The notes: generated from the letters alone by a model not told the origin. A DNA stretch of 64,000 nt from Pseudonocardia nematodicida (GCF_040105385.1 NZ_JBEDNQ010000004.1:248001-312000); one strand, 5' to 3'; shown: positions 16,155 through 25,713, counted from the stretch's first letter. Numbers and translations: made by a program.

Positions 16155-18917
16155 TCACCGGCCCGGCGCGGCCCCGCCCAGCCGCAGGTCGCCCGCGAAG
16201 TCGATCCGGGCGAGCGTGGCGCGGGAGTCGATGCCCAGCTTGGGGTAGACGTTGGCCAGGTGATGGCCGACCGTGCGGGGACTGATCAGCAGCTGGGCCG
16301 CGATCTCCCGGTTGGTCAGGCCGTCCGCGGCGAGCCGCGCGACCCGTAGCTCCTGCGCGGTCAGCCCGGCCCGGCCCGGCGGACCGGGCTCCCGTCGGGC
16401 GGTCGGCCCCTCGGCCAGTGCCTGCTCGCGGAGCGCCCGTTCCCGCAGGGGTTCCGCGCCCAGCCGCTCGAAGACCTCCGCGGCCCCGGCGAGCTGGAGC
16501 CGGGCGTCGGCCCGGCGGCGGGCCCGCCGCAGCCATTCGCCGTACAGCAGCCGCGTGCGGGCGTGCTCCAGCGGCTGGTCCGTCGCACCCGGCACGTCGA
16601 GGGCAGCCCGGTACTCCGCCTCCGCCTCGATCCCACCGCCGACGAGGGCGCGGAGCCGGTGGGCGGTCGCCCGGGCCCAGGTGGCACCCGTGCGCTGCGC
16701 CCACGACGCCACCATGGCGGCCCCGGCCTCGGCGACCTCGGCGCTCCCGACCTGCACCGCGGCCTCGACGGTGTCCGCGGCGGCCGACAGCGCGCCGGTG
16801 GGATGGGCGGCCTCGTGGCCGGCGTCGGTGATCGGCAGCAGGTGCTCCAGTGCCTCCTGCGGGCGCCCGTCGAACAGCGCGGCCCGGCCGCGGTGCCAGT
16901 ACGCCGCCGCGCTGAGCGCCCGCACCCCGCGCGGGACCGAGACCTGCAGGGTCCGGGTGGTGTGCTCGTGGACGGTGCGGTCGTCGCCACGCGCCGCGGC
17001 CAGACACGCGAGGGACGTGCGGCACTGGGTGACGACGTGGTCGGCGCCCACCTCGCCGGCCAGCCGGAGACCTTCGGCGGCCCCGGCCTCGGCCTCACCC
17101 CACCGGCCGGCGAAGAGATCGAGGACCGCGGTCTGGGACAGCACCATCGCCAGCGCGGCGAGCTCGTGCCGGCGCCGCAGCTGGGCGGCCTGCACGCGGA
17201 GCACGTCGGCCAGCGGTCCCTCGATCCCCCAGGCCTGGGCCAGCGGCACCGGTGGCAGCAGGCTCCACGCCGCCGCCCCGAGCCGGGCGACGAGGTCCCC
17301 GGCCCCGTCCGGGGCGACCGGGGTGAGCTCGCCGGTCTCGTCGTAGCAGGCCCACCAGCCCCGCAGGGCGGGCAGCAGCTCCGCCAGGGACCGGTCGTCG
17401 CCGGCGTCGACGTCCAGCAGCCGCCGCAGCGCCTCCTGCTGGAGATCGGGCCGGCCGGCCGACCAGGCGGCGCGGACCGCCACCGCGCCCAGCTCCACCG
17501 CTCCGCGGGCGTCCGGGACGGCGGCCATGTCGCAGACCAGGTAGCGCTGGGCACGCTCCGGCCGGCCGTGGACGAACTCGAGGATCCCGCGCAGCCCGCC
17601 GCTCCACCGGGCGACGGCGGCCTCGTCGTCCCGGCGCTCGGCGTCGTCGAGCAGCTGTCGCGCCTCCTGCGCGCGACCGGCGTCCCACGCGGCGCGGGCG
17701 GCGGCGGCCAGCCGGCGCGCGGCGTCGGACGGCACCGGGGACAGCTCGGCCGCCCGCCGCAGCGTCCGGGCCGCCGTCGGCCCCGCACTGCGCCGCAGGC
17801 ACTGCTCGGCCGCGCGCTCGAGCAGCACGGCGACCGCCTCGTCCGGACCGTCCGCGGCGGCCGCCAGGTGCCAGGCCCGTTCCTCGACGGCATCGGGCGG
17901 CAGGGCGGCGGCCAGTGCCCGGTGCGCGACCTGCCGGTCCAGGAAGGGCGCGCCGTCGTAGACGGCCGCCGGGATCAGCGGGTGCCGGAACTCCACGCGG
18001 GAACCCGAGACCTCGAGCAACCCGGAACGCAGGGCCTCGTCCCAGGTGCGCCGGTCGACACCCCAGCCGGCCCCGGCACGGTGCACGACGTCGCGGTCGC
18101 CCCGGTCCTCGGCGGCGGCCAGGAGCAGCAACGCCCGGGCCGGTGGCGTCATGGCATCGACCCGTGCGCAGAACGCCCGTCGCAACCGGGGCCCCACCGG
18201 CACCGGGTCCCCGGACGGCAGGAGGGTCTCGTCGCCGGCCTCCCGGTCGAGGGTGGGCAGCTCGTGCAACGCCAGCGGGTTGCCCCCCGCCGCACGGATC
18301 GTGTCCTCGACCAGGCCCGGGTCGGCGTCCGGCGCAACGGTGGCGACGAGCGAGCGGGCGTCGTCGTCGGCGAGGCCCACGACCTCCAGTGCCGGCAACC
18401 CCTCCCAGGGGCCCGAGGCGGGATCCTCGTGACCGGTGAGCAGGACCGCGACCGCCTCGGTCGCGACCCGCCGGGCCAGGAAGCCCAGGCAGTGCGCGGT
18501 CGCCTCGTCGACCCACTGGGCGTCGTCCACCACCACGAGCACCGGTCGTTCCCGGGCCAGGCCCGAGAGCAGCGACAGCACGGCCGCGCCGATGAGGAAG
18601 CGGTTGGCCGTGTCCCGGCTCAGCCCCAGCGCACCACGCAGCGCCGCGGCCTGCGGGCCGGGCAGGGCCTCCAGGCGATCCGTCACGGGCCACAGCAGCT
18701 CGTGCAGCGCCGCGAACGCCAGCCCGGCCTCCATCCGCGTGCCCCGGCACCGCAGCACGGTGGCATCGGGCGCGGCCCCCACCGCGTACTCGAGCAGGGC
18801 GGTCTTGCCGACCCCCGGCTCGCCCCACAGCACCAGCCCGGAACCGGCGCCGCCGGCCGCCCGGACCAGCAGCCGGTCGAGGGCTCCGGTCTCCGCTCGT
18901 CGCCCGAACAGCTGCAT
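16155..18917 (-). CDS. LAL-type LuxR-family ATP-binding transcriptional regulator
   Basis: 920 residues from ATG 18917. The N-terminal AAA-type ATPase has Walker A GEPGVGKTALL near residue 35 and Walker B LVVVDDAQWVDEATA. A long TPR-like helical middle follows, and a C-terminal LuxR helix-turn-helix (LTAQELRVARLAADGLTNRE and the recognition helix SPRTVGHHLANVYPKL). MalT/LAL proteins sense a ligand and activate target operons when ATP-bound. The gene is divergent from the MFS-DUF1622-DUF2252 operon and precedes the fusion oxidase genes on its own strand; either or both may be targets. The frame stays open far upstream to 21260, but that part is antisense to the exporter genes and was excluded. 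Confidence 0.9.
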   Translation of the reverse strand: MQLFGRRAETGALDRLLVRAAGGAGSGLVLWGEPGVGKTALLEYAVGAAPDATVLRCRGTRMEAGLAFAALHELLWPVTDRLEALPGPQAAALRGALGLSRDTANRFLIGAAVLSLLSGLARERPVLVVVDDAQWVDEATAHCLGFLARRVATEAVAVLLTGHEDPASGPWEGLPALEVVGLADDDARSLVATVAPDADPGLVEDTIRAAGGNPLALHELPTLDREAGDETLLPSGDPVPVGPRLRRAFCARVDAMTPPARALLLLAAAEDRGDRDVVHRAGAGWGVDRRTWDEALRSGLLEVSGSRVEFRHPLIPAAVYDGAPFLDRQVAHRALAAALPPDAVEERAWHLAAAADGPDEAVAVLLERAAEQCLRRSAGPTAARTLRRAAELSPVPSDAARRLAAAARAAWDAGRAQEARQLLDDAERRDDEAAVARWSGGLRGILEFVHGRPERAQRYLVCDMAAVPDARGAVELGAVAVRAAWSAGRPDLQQEALRRLLDVDAGDDRSLAELLPALRGWWACYDETGELTPVAPDGAGDLVARLGAAAWSLLPPVPLAQAWGIEGPLADVLRVQAAQLRRRHELAALAMVLSQTAVLDLFAGRWGEAEAGAAEGLRLAGEVGADHVVTQCRTSLACLAAARGDDRTVHEHTTRTLQVSVPRGVRALSAAAYWHRGRAALFDGRPQEALEHLLPITDAGHEAAHPTGALSAAADTVEAAVQVGSAEVAEAGAAMVASWAQRTGATWARATAHRLRALVGGGIEAEAEYRAALDVPGATDQPLEHARTRLLYGEWLRRARRRADARLQLAGAAEVFERLGAEPLRERALREQALAEGPTARREPGPPGRAGLTAQELRVARLAADGLTNREIAAQLLISPRTVGHHLANVYPKLGIDSRATLARIDFAGDLRLGGAAPGR

Positions 18918-18980
18918 GTCCACCCCCGCCCCCACCCTAGAGTCCCGCGCCGGGCCGTCCGGCCCCTGAGGGGTGCAGCA

Positions 18981-19042
18981 GCGCGGCGTCTCGCCCTTCC
19001 GCCCACGACCCCCACGTGCCCCTCGGCGCGGCGTCTCGCCCT
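18981..19042. repeat. Pair of 17-bp direct repeats in the LuxR/MFS divergent region
   Basis: GCGCGGCGTCTCGCCCT occurs exactly at 18981-18997 and again at 19026-19042, start-to-start distance 45 bp, in the 237-bp region between the divergent regulator and exporter genes. Position suggests operator copies, for instance for the LuxR protein. Confidence 0.45.
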
Positions 19043-19154
19043 CCACGAGTGAGGCCCGGCCGCGGTCGGCGGGAGACCATCGCCTCGCTGCGACCGCCGG
19101 CGACCCGGGAGGGCTCTGTGACGACGACGGCTCCGCGATGACGACGGCCGAGCG

Positions 19155-20684
19155 ATGACGACGGACGACGGCGCGGCCGGCGCCCGGACGAGCGGTGGCC
19201 CGGACGACGCCGGTCGCCGTCCGGGGCTGGGCGTGATGACCGCCGCCTGCGTGTCGACGCTGGTGGTGAACGCCAACACCTCGGCGGTGAGCATCCTGCT
19301 GCCCTCGATCAGCGCCGACCTCGGTGTCGGAGTGGACGTGCTGCAGTGGGCGGTGACCGGGTACCTGCTCGTCGGTGCCGCCGTGATCGTGACCTCGGGT
19401 GCGCTGGGCGACGTCTTCGGCCGCCGCCGTGTCTTCGTGGCCGGGCTGGCGCTGTTCGTGATCTCGTGCGTGCTGATCGCGCTGGCCGGGAGCGGCTGGA
19501 TGGTCGTGCTCGGCCGGCTGATCCAGGGCGCGGCCGGGGCCACGATCCTCGCCTGCGGGCTGAGCCTGCTCTCGGTCGCCTCGTCGGGCCGGGCCCAGAT
19601 GCGCGCGGTCAGCCTGTGGGGCGCGGCGGCCGCGGCCGGCGCGGCGGGCGGCCCGGTGCTCGGGGGTGTCCTGAACGAGCTCACCGGATGGCAGGGGCTG
19701 TTCTGGATCGACGCCGTCGTCGCGGCGGCCTGCATCCCGCTCACGGTGCGCACGGTCGCCGAGTCCCGCGACCCGAACCGGGCGCCGACGATCGACCTGG
19801 CCGGCACGGCGCTGATCGCCTGCGTCCTCGTGCCGTTCGTGTTCGCCATGACCGAGGGGCCGAGCTGGGGATGGCTCTCGGTGCCCACGACGGCCTGCCT
19901 GGTCCTGACGGTGGTGGCCGCGGTCGGTTTCGTCGCCGTCGAGCGGCGGGTGGCGTCCCCGCTGGTCGACCTGAGGCTGCTGCGCAACACCCGGCTCGTC
20001 GCCGCCACGTGGGTGATCTTCGTCGGGGCCGGGGCGATCGCCGCGCTCAGCTTCATGCTCAGCCTGTACCTGCAGGACCCGGCCACGCTCGGGCTCTCCA
20101 GCCTGCTCGCCGGCCTCGCCATGCTGCCGCTGGCCGCGGTGGTGATCGTGCTGGCGCCGCTGGTCACTCCGCTGGCGCACCGGTTCGGCACCCGGACGGC
20201 CGTCCTCGGCGGGTTCGTCGTGCTGACCGCCGGCTTCGCCCTGCTCACCCTGGTCACGCCGTCGTGGACCTACGGCACGTTCCTCGTCCCGCTGCTGTGC
20301 GTCGCCGCCGGGCTCTCGCTGACCAACGGGCCGGCGTCGTCGATCTCGACCTCGTGCGTCACCGCCGAGCAGGTCGGGCAGGCGTCCGGGATCTCCAACA
20401 TGGCCCGCTACGTCGGCGGTGCGGTCATGACGGCGGTCGCCGCCGGTGTCTACGGGAACGTGATCTCGGCCCGGGCGGCGCGCGGCGCGGCACCTGGTGA
20501 CGCGCTCGCCGCCGGGTTCTCGGCCGGCTCCGTCGTGCTCACGGTCTTCGCCGGGCTCAGCATCATGATCGCGATCTTCGCCGCGCACCGGCCAGGGCGG
20601 CCGCACACCATCGACTACGCCGCGGCCGCCGCATCGACCACGCACACCCTGGGCGTGCCGGCGGGCCGCGCCGCTCGGCCATGA
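19155..20684 (+). CDS. DHA2-type MFS drug/metabolite exporter (14 TM)
   Basis: 509 residues from ATG 19155. The topology is about 14 hydrophobic helices, and the motifs are those of the DHA2 drug:H+ antiporters: LPSISADLGVG with QWAVTGYLLVGAAVI in helix 2, GALGDVFGRRRVFVAG in the 2-3 loop, and GAAAAAGAAGGPVLGG (antiporter motif C) in helix 5. It should pump a small molecule out of the cell using the proton gradient. Its stop overlaps the next start (ATGA), so it leads an operon with DUF1622 and DUF2252 genes. It is divergent from a LAL regulator across a region with paired direct repeats, so ligand-dependent induction is likely. Confidence 0.88.
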   Translation: MTTDDGAAGARTSGGPDDAGRRPGLGVMTAACVSTLVVNANTSAVSILLPSISADLGVGVDVLQWAVTGYLLVGAAVIVTSGALGDVFGRRRVFVAGLALFVISCVLIALAGSGWMVVLGRLIQGAAGATILACGLSLLSVASSGRAQMRAVSLWGAAAAAGAAGGPVLGGVLNELTGWQGLFWIDAVVAAACIPLTVRTVAESRDPNRAPTIDLAGTALIACVLVPFVFAMTEGPSWGWLSVPTTACLVLTVVAAVGFVAVERRVASPLVDLRLLRNTRLVAATWVIFVGAGAIAALSFMLSLYLQDPATLGLSSLLAGLAMLPLAAVVIVLAPLVTPLAHRFGTRTAVLGGFVVLTAGFALLTLVTPSWTYGTFLVPLLCVAAGLSLTNGPASSISTSCVTAEQVGQASGISNMARYVGGAVMTAVAAGVYGNVISARAARGAAPGDALAAGFSAGSVVLTVFAGLSIMIAIFAAHRPGRPHTIDYAAAAASTTHTLGVPAGRAARP

Positions 20685-21130
20685 CGGTCGCAGTGGGGAT
20701 GGAGCACGTCGCGACCGTGTTCGAGGTGGTCGCCGCGGCGGTGCTCGTGCTGGGCCTGGTGCTCGCGGCCGCGCTGTCGGGCCGGGTCTGGTGGCGCACA
20801 GGCAGCGGCCACACCGCCTACCGGAGCCTGCGCGAGACGTTCGGCGGGGCGCTGCTGCTCGGCCTCGAGATCCTGGTGGCCGCCGACCTCGTCCGGACCG
20901 TCGCCGTCGAACCGACGTGGGAGAACGTGGCGGTGCTCGGGCTGATCGTGCTGATCCGGACGTTCCTGAGCTTCTCGCTGGAGATCGAGATCGACGGGGT
21001 CCCGCCGTGGCGGCGGGCACTGGCCGGGGGCGGGCGGCAGCTGTCGGCGGCGGTGTCCCGGGCCGCCGCGGCCGGGTCCGCCGCCTCGCCGACCCCGGCC
21101 GGTCCGGGTCACCACCAGGAGGCCCGGTGA
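20681..21130 (+). CDS. DUF1622 membrane protein
   Basis: 149 residues; the ATG overlaps the MFS stop codon (ATGA). Three hydrophobic helices are visible (VAAAVLVLGLVLAAALSG, LLLGLEILVAADLVRTVAV and ENVAVLGLIVLIRTFLSF), and the third runs into FLSFSLEIEIDGVPPWRR, the signature end of DUF1622 proteins. Function is unknown in the family. Residues from 115 on are alanine-rich and likely cytoplasmic. The GTG of the DUF2252 gene overlaps its TGA, so the three genes are translationally coupled. Confidence 0.8.
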   Translation: MTVAVGMEHVATVFEVVAAAVLVLGLVLAAALSGRVWWRTGSGHTAYRSLRETFGGALLLGLEILVAADLVRTVAVEPTWENVAVLGLIVLIRTFLSFSLEIEIDGVPPWRRALAGGGRQLSAAVSRAAAAGSAASPTPAGPGHHQEAR

Positions 21131-22518
21131 CCGGCGCGCCGGGGCCCGCGCGGGGCACGGTGCGGGAACGCACCGAGCGCGGCCGGGCGGCCCGGAAGGA
21201 GGCGCCGCGCAGCGCGCACGCCGAGGTCGGGACGGACCGGGACGCGCTCGCCCTGCTCACCGCCGACGACGCCGGCCGCGTCCCGGAGCTCCTGCCGATC
21301 CGGTACGGACGGATGGCGGTCTCGCCGCTGAGCTTCTACCGGGGGGCGGCCGCGGTGATGGCCCACGACCTGGCCGGCACACCCGTCTCGGGGTTCACGG
21401 TCCAGCTCTGCGGCGACGCGCACCTGTCCAACTTCGGCTTCTTCGCCTCGCCCGAGCGGCGTCTGGTGTTCGACCTCAACGACTTCGACGAGACGCTGCG
21501 CGGCCCGTGGGAGTGGGACGTGAAGCGGCTCGTCGCGAGCCTGGAGATCGCCGGGCGGGAGCGCGGGTTCCGGGGGCGGGACCGACGCGCCACGGTCGCG
21601 GTCGCGGCCCGGTCCTACCGGCTCGCGATGCGCCGGTTCGCCGCGATGACCACCCTCGACGTCTGGTACACCCGGGCCGACGCCGAGGAGATCCGCGCCC
21701 GCTACGCCCGCGACCTGGGCCGGCGCCGCACGCGCGTCGAACGCGGGGTGGCCCGGTCGCGGAGCCGGGACAACATCGGGGCGCTGCACCGGTTCACCAC
21801 CGGCGACGGCGGGGAGCTCCGGCTCGCGGCTGCCCCGCCGCTGATCGTCCCGCTGCGCGACCTCCTGCCCGGGGACACCAGCCAGGAGGCCGCACTGCGC
21901 GGACTGCTGCGGGACTACCGGGACACGCTCCCGGCCGACCGCCGGTTCCTGCTCGACGGGTACCGGCTCGTCGACATCGCCCGGAAGGTCGTCGGGGTGG
22001 GCAGCGTCGGCACCCGCTCGTGGATGCTGCTGCTGCTCGGCCGCGACTCCCGCGACCCGCTGTTCCTGCAGGCCAAGGAGGCCGGTCCGTCGGTGCTGGA
22101 GCGCTACCTCGGGCCGGCACCGCAGGACTCGGCCGGACGCCGGGTGGTCGAGGGCCAGCGGCTGATGCAGGCGGTCGGCGACATCTTCCTCGGCTGGCAG
22201 CGGCAGCCCGGGATCGACGGCGTGACCCGCGACTTCTACGTCCGCCAGCTCCGGGACTGGAAGGGATCGGTCGAGGTCGAGGCGATGGTCCCGCGCGGCA
22301 TGCGGGTGTACGCCGATCTGTGCGGCAGCACGCTGGCCCGCGCGCACGCCCGCTCCGGCGACTGCGTGGCCATCGCGTCCTACCTCGGGTCCGGGACGGC
22401 CTTCGACCAGGCCATGGTCAGGTTCGCGACGACCTGCGCCGACCGGAACGAGCGGGACCACCGCGCGCTGCTCGGCGCGATCTCCGACGGCCGGATCGTG
22501 GCGGAGGCCGGCGTGTGA
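21127..22518 (+). CDS. DUF2252 (kinase-fold-like) protein
   Basis: 463 residues from GTG 21127, overlapping the TGA of the DUF1622 gene (GTGA). DUF2252 marks are clear: LLPIRYGRMAVSPLSFYRGA, VQLCGDAHLSNFGFFASPER, VFDLNDFDETLRGPWEWDVK and RKVVGVGSVGTRSW. The CGDAHLSNFG and DLNDFDE pairs resemble the catalytic and metal-binding loops of aminoglycoside-phosphotransferase-like kinases, so a small-molecule kinase role is often suspected, but no substrate is established. Operon membership with an exporter hints at handling of the exported or toxic compound, which is inference. Confidence 0.85.
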   Translation: MTGAPGPARGTVRERTERGRAARKEAPRSAHAEVGTDRDALALLTADDAGRVPELLPIRYGRMAVSPLSFYRGAAAVMAHDLAGTPVSGFTVQLCGDAHLSNFGFFASPERRLVFDLNDFDETLRGPWEWDVKRLVASLEIAGRERGFRGRDRRATVAVAARSYRLAMRRFAAMTTLDVWYTRADAEEIRARYARDLGRRRTRVERGVARSRSRDNIGALHRFTTGDGGELRLAAAPPLIVPLRDLLPGDTSQEAALRGLLRDYRDTLPADRRFLLDGYRLVDIARKVVGVGSVGTRSWMLLLLGRDSRDPLFLQAKEAGPSVLERYLGPAPQDSAGRRVVEGQRLMQAVGDIFLGWQRQPGIDGVTRDFYVRQLRDWKGSVEVEAMVPRGMRVYADLCGSTLARAHARSGDCVAIASYLGSGTAFDQAMVRFATTCADRNERDHRALLGAISDGRIVAEAGV

Positions 22519-22537
22519 GGCGGTGGCGTGCGGCTCG

Positions 22538-23926
22538 TCACCGCGCCGGCCGACCGCCCAGCACCCGCATCAGGGCGGTGACCCCGCTCCACAGACCGGC
22601 CGGTGCGCGCGCCGCGGGCGCGACGCCCGGGGCGCCGACCGGGATCCGGACGCGGAGCGCCCCGGGCAGCGACCGGAACCGCAGCGGTGGGGCCAGCCGC
22701 AGCGCCTCCCCGTCGAGCGCGACGGCGAGGGTCCGCTCGGCGGAGCCCACCTCGAACTCGCGCGTCGTCCATTCCCGGTAGCCGTGCAGGAGCCCGATCC
22801 GGCCACGCGCCTCGGCCGTGCGCACGGCGGGAAGGTCCCGGGCGCGGTCGACCGTCACCGTGACGACGCCGAGGAGACCGCCGTCGACACGCTCGCGGGT
22901 GCCGAAGCCGTCGAGCCGGTTCAGCCGGTAGGCGCCGTTCGACACGAGCAGGACGTCGGCGGAGTGCACCGGCACACCGTCGGCGCCGGTGAAGCGCAGG
23001 TCGGGCCGCGGCGCCCCGGGCCCCAGCAGCTCGGGCAGCGCCGACGCGGTGGTCGCCAGCTTCGCGTCGCGGTAGGCACCGGAACGTACGACCGTGGCGT
23101 ACACCCCGAGCGAGGCGTTGTTGACGAACACGCGGTCGCCGGCGCGGTTGCGGAGCAGCGCGAGGTCGACCCGGCGCTCGACGGCCGGTCCGAAGGCGTC
23201 CAGCGCGGCGACGACGTCGTCCCGGTCCAGCCCCAGGTCGAGCGCGAAGTGGTTGCGGGTACCGGCGGGAACGCACACGTGGGCGACGTCGTGCCGTCGG
23301 GCGACGTCGGCGACCAGCGCCTGGGAGCCGTCGCCGCCGGCCATCCCGATCACGTCGGCCCCGCCGGCCACCGCCTCCTCGGCGAGTGCGCGCAGGTCGT
23401 CCCCCGGCTCGAGGACCACCGGCCGGACACCGCGGCTCGAGGCGAGCCCCACCAGGCCGTACCGGTCGGCCTTCCCGCCGCCCGACCGCGGGTTCACGAT
23501 CAGCACCCCCGCCCCCGCCGGGCCCACGGCCGTCGACGAGACGGGCACCGGCGCCAGATCACGGCCGATCGCCGCCCGGGCCGCGGCGGTCGCGACGGCG
23601 GCCAGCACGAGGACGGTCACCAGCCGCAGCACCGAGCCGGTGACCAGCAGGACCGCGAGCGCCACCAGGAGCGCCGCGCCCGCCGTCGCGGCCGCGAGGA
23701 TCCGCCGGCCGCCGCGGTGGACGAGCGCGTCCCAGCCCGCGACCACCGCGACGACGACGAGGACCAGCGCGAGCGCCGTCGCCAGCGGGTCCCGAAGGAA
23801 CGTCAGGACCGTGACCACCGCCGCGAGCAGGGCGAGCAGCGCGCCCGCCGCGGCCAGCCTGCGTCCGACGATCGGTGGTGGGAGGGGCACGCCGGAGACC
23901 GTGCCGCCGGGGGCGGCATCGGGCAT
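22538..23926 (-). CDS. Diacylglycerol kinase/LCB5-type catalytic domain protein with N-terminal membrane helices
   Basis: 462 residues from ATG 23926, preceded by GAGGAGG. The first about 130 residues contain four hydrophobic helices; the rest is a DAGK-like lipid kinase: VLIVNPRSGGGKADR, GGDGSQALVADVARR (GGDG nucleotide motif, with Ser in place of the usual Thr), and PAGTRNHFALDLGLDRDDV. Members phosphorylate diacylglycerol, sphingoid bases or related lipids. The membrane part should place the enzyme at its lipid substrate. It converges with DUF2252, leaving 19 bp between the stops. The exact lipid is unknown. Confidence 0.85.
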   Translation of the reverse strand: MPDAAPGGTVSGVPLPPPIVGRRLAAAGALLALLAAVVTVLTFLRDPLATALALVLVVVAVVAGWDALVHRGGRRILAAATAGAALLVALAVLLVTGSVLRLVTVLVLAAVATAAARAAIGRDLAPVPVSSTAVGPAGAGVLIVNPRSGGGKADRYGLVGLASSRGVRPVVLEPGDDLRALAEEAVAGGADVIGMAGGDGSQALVADVARRHDVAHVCVPAGTRNHFALDLGLDRDDVVAALDAFGPAVERRVDLALLRNRAGDRVFVNNASLGVYATVVRSGAYRDAKLATTASALPELLGPGAPRPDLRFTGADGVPVHSADVLLVSNGAYRLNRLDGFGTRERVDGGLLGVVTVTVDRARDLPAVRTAEARGRIGLLHGYREWTTREFEVGSAERTLAVALDGEALRLAPPLRFRSLPGALRVRIPVGAPGVAPAARAPAGLWSGVTALMRVLGGRPAR

Positions 23927-23951
23927 CACCCTCCTCGGATGACGTCCGCGG

Positions 23952-25523
23952 TCAGGTGCCCGCCAGGCGGCGGGCGGCGTCACGCCCGGCCAGGTAGCCC
24001 TGGACGAGCCCCCGGAGGTTCGACGTCCCACTCTGCGCGGAGAAGCCCATGTCGTTGCGTGCGGTCGCGTTGCCCGCGGCGTAGAGCCCGGGGATCGCCT
24101 CGCCCACCCAGGTGACGACGCGCGCCGAGCCGTCCACCTCGAGCCCGGCCGATCCCAGCCCCGCCTGGACCCGGGCCAGCCGGGCGGCGTGGAAGGGCGG
24201 TCGCGCGATCGGCCCCAGCATCGGGTTCCCGGGCCCGCCGCCCGTGGCCATCCGGCTCATCGCCACCGACCAAGGACGCTCCCCGCGACCGAAGGCGTCG
24301 TCGCGGCCCCGGGCACAGGCGTCGTTGTACCGAGCCACTGTGGACGCGAGGCCGGCCTCGCCGATACCGGCGGTCCGCGCGAGCTCCAGGACCGACGGCG
24401 CGCTGACGACCCGCTCCGGGTCGACCTCCACCACTCCGCGCTCGGCGAGGTCCTGGTCGAAGACCAGCCACGCGGGCCAGTTCGACAGACGTTGGGACGC
24501 CCCGTCGAGCTGCTGGAGCGCGGCGTTGATCGCCGGGTAGAAGCTCTCGTCGGCGAACCGCTCGCCGCGGGAGTTCACGATGATCTCGTGCGGGTGCATC
24601 ACCCAGTGGGTGCGGTAGCGGGCCTCGCCCGCCTCGTCGGTCCCACCGGTCGGGAAGCCCACCTGCACGGTGTTCCGGGCCGCCGGGAGCGACCAGATCG
24701 ACGCGCCGAGCGGGGCGGCCATCCGGAGGTGGTCCCCCATGATCCCCGGCGGCGCGCCGGTGCCGTGGTCGTCGAGCACGCCCTCGAACCGGTGGACGAG
24801 GTCCGGGTCGCGGTCGTAGGCGCCCGTCGCCAGGACCACGCCGGCACGAGAGTTGATCTCCCGGCCGTCGTCGAGAACGACCCCGGTGACGCCGCCGTCG
24901 CCGGTCAGGAGGCCCGTCGCCGTCGCCCCGGTCATGACCTGCGCGCCGGCGTCGAGTGCCGCCCGGAGGAAGTAGGCCGCCAGGGCCTGCCCGGTCGTCA
25001 GCACGGGATCGGACGGTCCGTCGTCGCCGGTACCGGGTCCGAGGCCGCCGCCCATGCTCCACACCGCGGTGCGCCGGAGGCGGCCGGCCCAGTCGCCGAG
25101 CGCGCTCGCCGGCAGCGGGACGGGGTCGAGATAGCGGCCGTCCGGCACGGAGTGGGCCGCGTCGGGGAAGTAGTAGTCGGGCAGGCCACGGATGACCCGG
25201 AGGGCCAGGCCCCGCCCGGTGAAGAACTCGATCGCCTCCCCGGCCGCGCCGAGCAGCGCGCGGGTCCGGTCCGGGTCGTTGTGGCCGCGGGCCACCCCGT
25301 CGATGTAGCGGGCGCCGTTCTCGGCGGAGTCGGCGATCCCGAGTTCCCGGGCCCACCGGTTGCCCGGGACCCAGATCTGTCCGCCGGAGACCGCCGTGAC
25401 TCCACCGACGACGTCGGCCCGCTCGATCACGAGTGCGCGCGCTCCGGCGTCGGCGGCCACGGCGGCCGCCGCGCAGCCGCCGATCCCGGAGCCGACACAG
25501 ATCAGGTCGTACTCATCGTCCAC
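23952..25523 (-). CDS. FAD-dependent 3-ketosteroid dehydrogenase/fumarate-reductase-like flavoprotein
   Basis: 523 residues from GTG 25523. The FAD-binding start is YDLICVGSGIGGCAAAAVAA followed by ALVIERADVVGG; the C-terminal IPGLYAAGNATARNDMGFS completes the FAD site. Between them lies the FAD_binding_2 cap domain (SGGQIWVPGNRWARELG; HEIIVNSRGERFADESFYP). This matches 3-oxosteroid 1-dehydrogenases and related flavoproteins that desaturate ketones next to a carbonyl. No steroid-degradation cluster is nearby, so the substrate stays open. It lies 25 bp upstream of the lipid kinase gene on the same strand and may share its transcript. A strong terminator upstream isolates it from the tRNA genes. 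Confidence 0.85.
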   Translation of the reverse strand: MDDEYDLICVGSGIGGCAAAAVAADAGARALVIERADVVGGVTAVSGGQIWVPGNRWARELGIADSAENGARYIDGVARGHNDPDRTRALLGAAGEAIEFFTGRGLALRVIRGLPDYYFPDAAHSVPDGRYLDPVPLPASALGDWAGRLRRTAVWSMGGGLGPGTGDDGPSDPVLTTGQALAAYFLRAALDAGAQVMTGATATGLLTGDGGVTGVVLDDGREINSRAGVVLATGAYDRDPDLVHRFEGVLDDHGTGAPPGIMGDHLRMAAPLGASIWSLPAARNTVQVGFPTGGTDEAGEARYRTHWVMHPHEIIVNSRGERFADESFYPAINAALQQLDGASQRLSNWPAWLVFDQDLAERGVVEVDPERVVSAPSVLELARTAGIGEAGLASTVARYNDACARGRDDAFGRGERPWSVAMSRMATGGGPGNPMLGPIARPPFHAARLARVQAGLGSAGLEVDGSARVVTWVGEAIPGLYAAGNATARNDMGFSAQSGTSNLRGLVQGYLAGRDAARRLAGT

Positions 25524-25590
25524 AGGACTGCCACCCCCGTGATCGATCTCAGCACACGGACCAGGCACGGGAGGCAGGAGAGCGGGAAAA

Positions 25591-25631
25591 GAATCGAGCC
25601 CCGACCGCAACTGCCGGTCGGGGCTCGATTC
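25591..25631 (-). terminator. Intrinsic terminator downstream of the tRNA genes
   Basis: Perfect 16-bp inverted repeat (arms 25591-25606 and 25616-25631, 9-nt loop). On the minus strand the hairpin is followed by TTTTCCC, as expected for rho-independent termination of the tRNA-Arg transcript before the flavoprotein gene. Confidence 0.85.
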
Positions 25632-25640
25632 CGTGTCTTG

Positions 25641-25713
25641 TGCGCCCGAAGGGATTCGAACCCCTAACCTTCTGATCCGTAGTCAGATGCTCTATCCGTT
25701 GAGCTACGGGCGC
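25641..25713 (-). tRNA. tRNA-Arg (anticodon ACG)
   Basis: 73 nt. The acceptor arms GCGCCCG and CGGGCGC pair, with discriminator A; the D arm AGCTCAACGGATAGAGC, an anticodon stem-loop CTGACTACGGATCAG with anticodon ACG, and the T arm GGGGTTCGAATCCC are all present. Transcribed leftward together with or near the tRNA-Ser gene, and followed by a strong terminator. CCA is not encoded. Confidence 0.95.

Noticed and set aside
18918..21260. N-terminal extension of the LuxR frame across the MFS, DUF1622 and DUF2252 genes
   Set aside because: The extension is antisense to three well-supported genes and has Arg/Ser/Pro-rich filler; the domain begins at ATG 18917.
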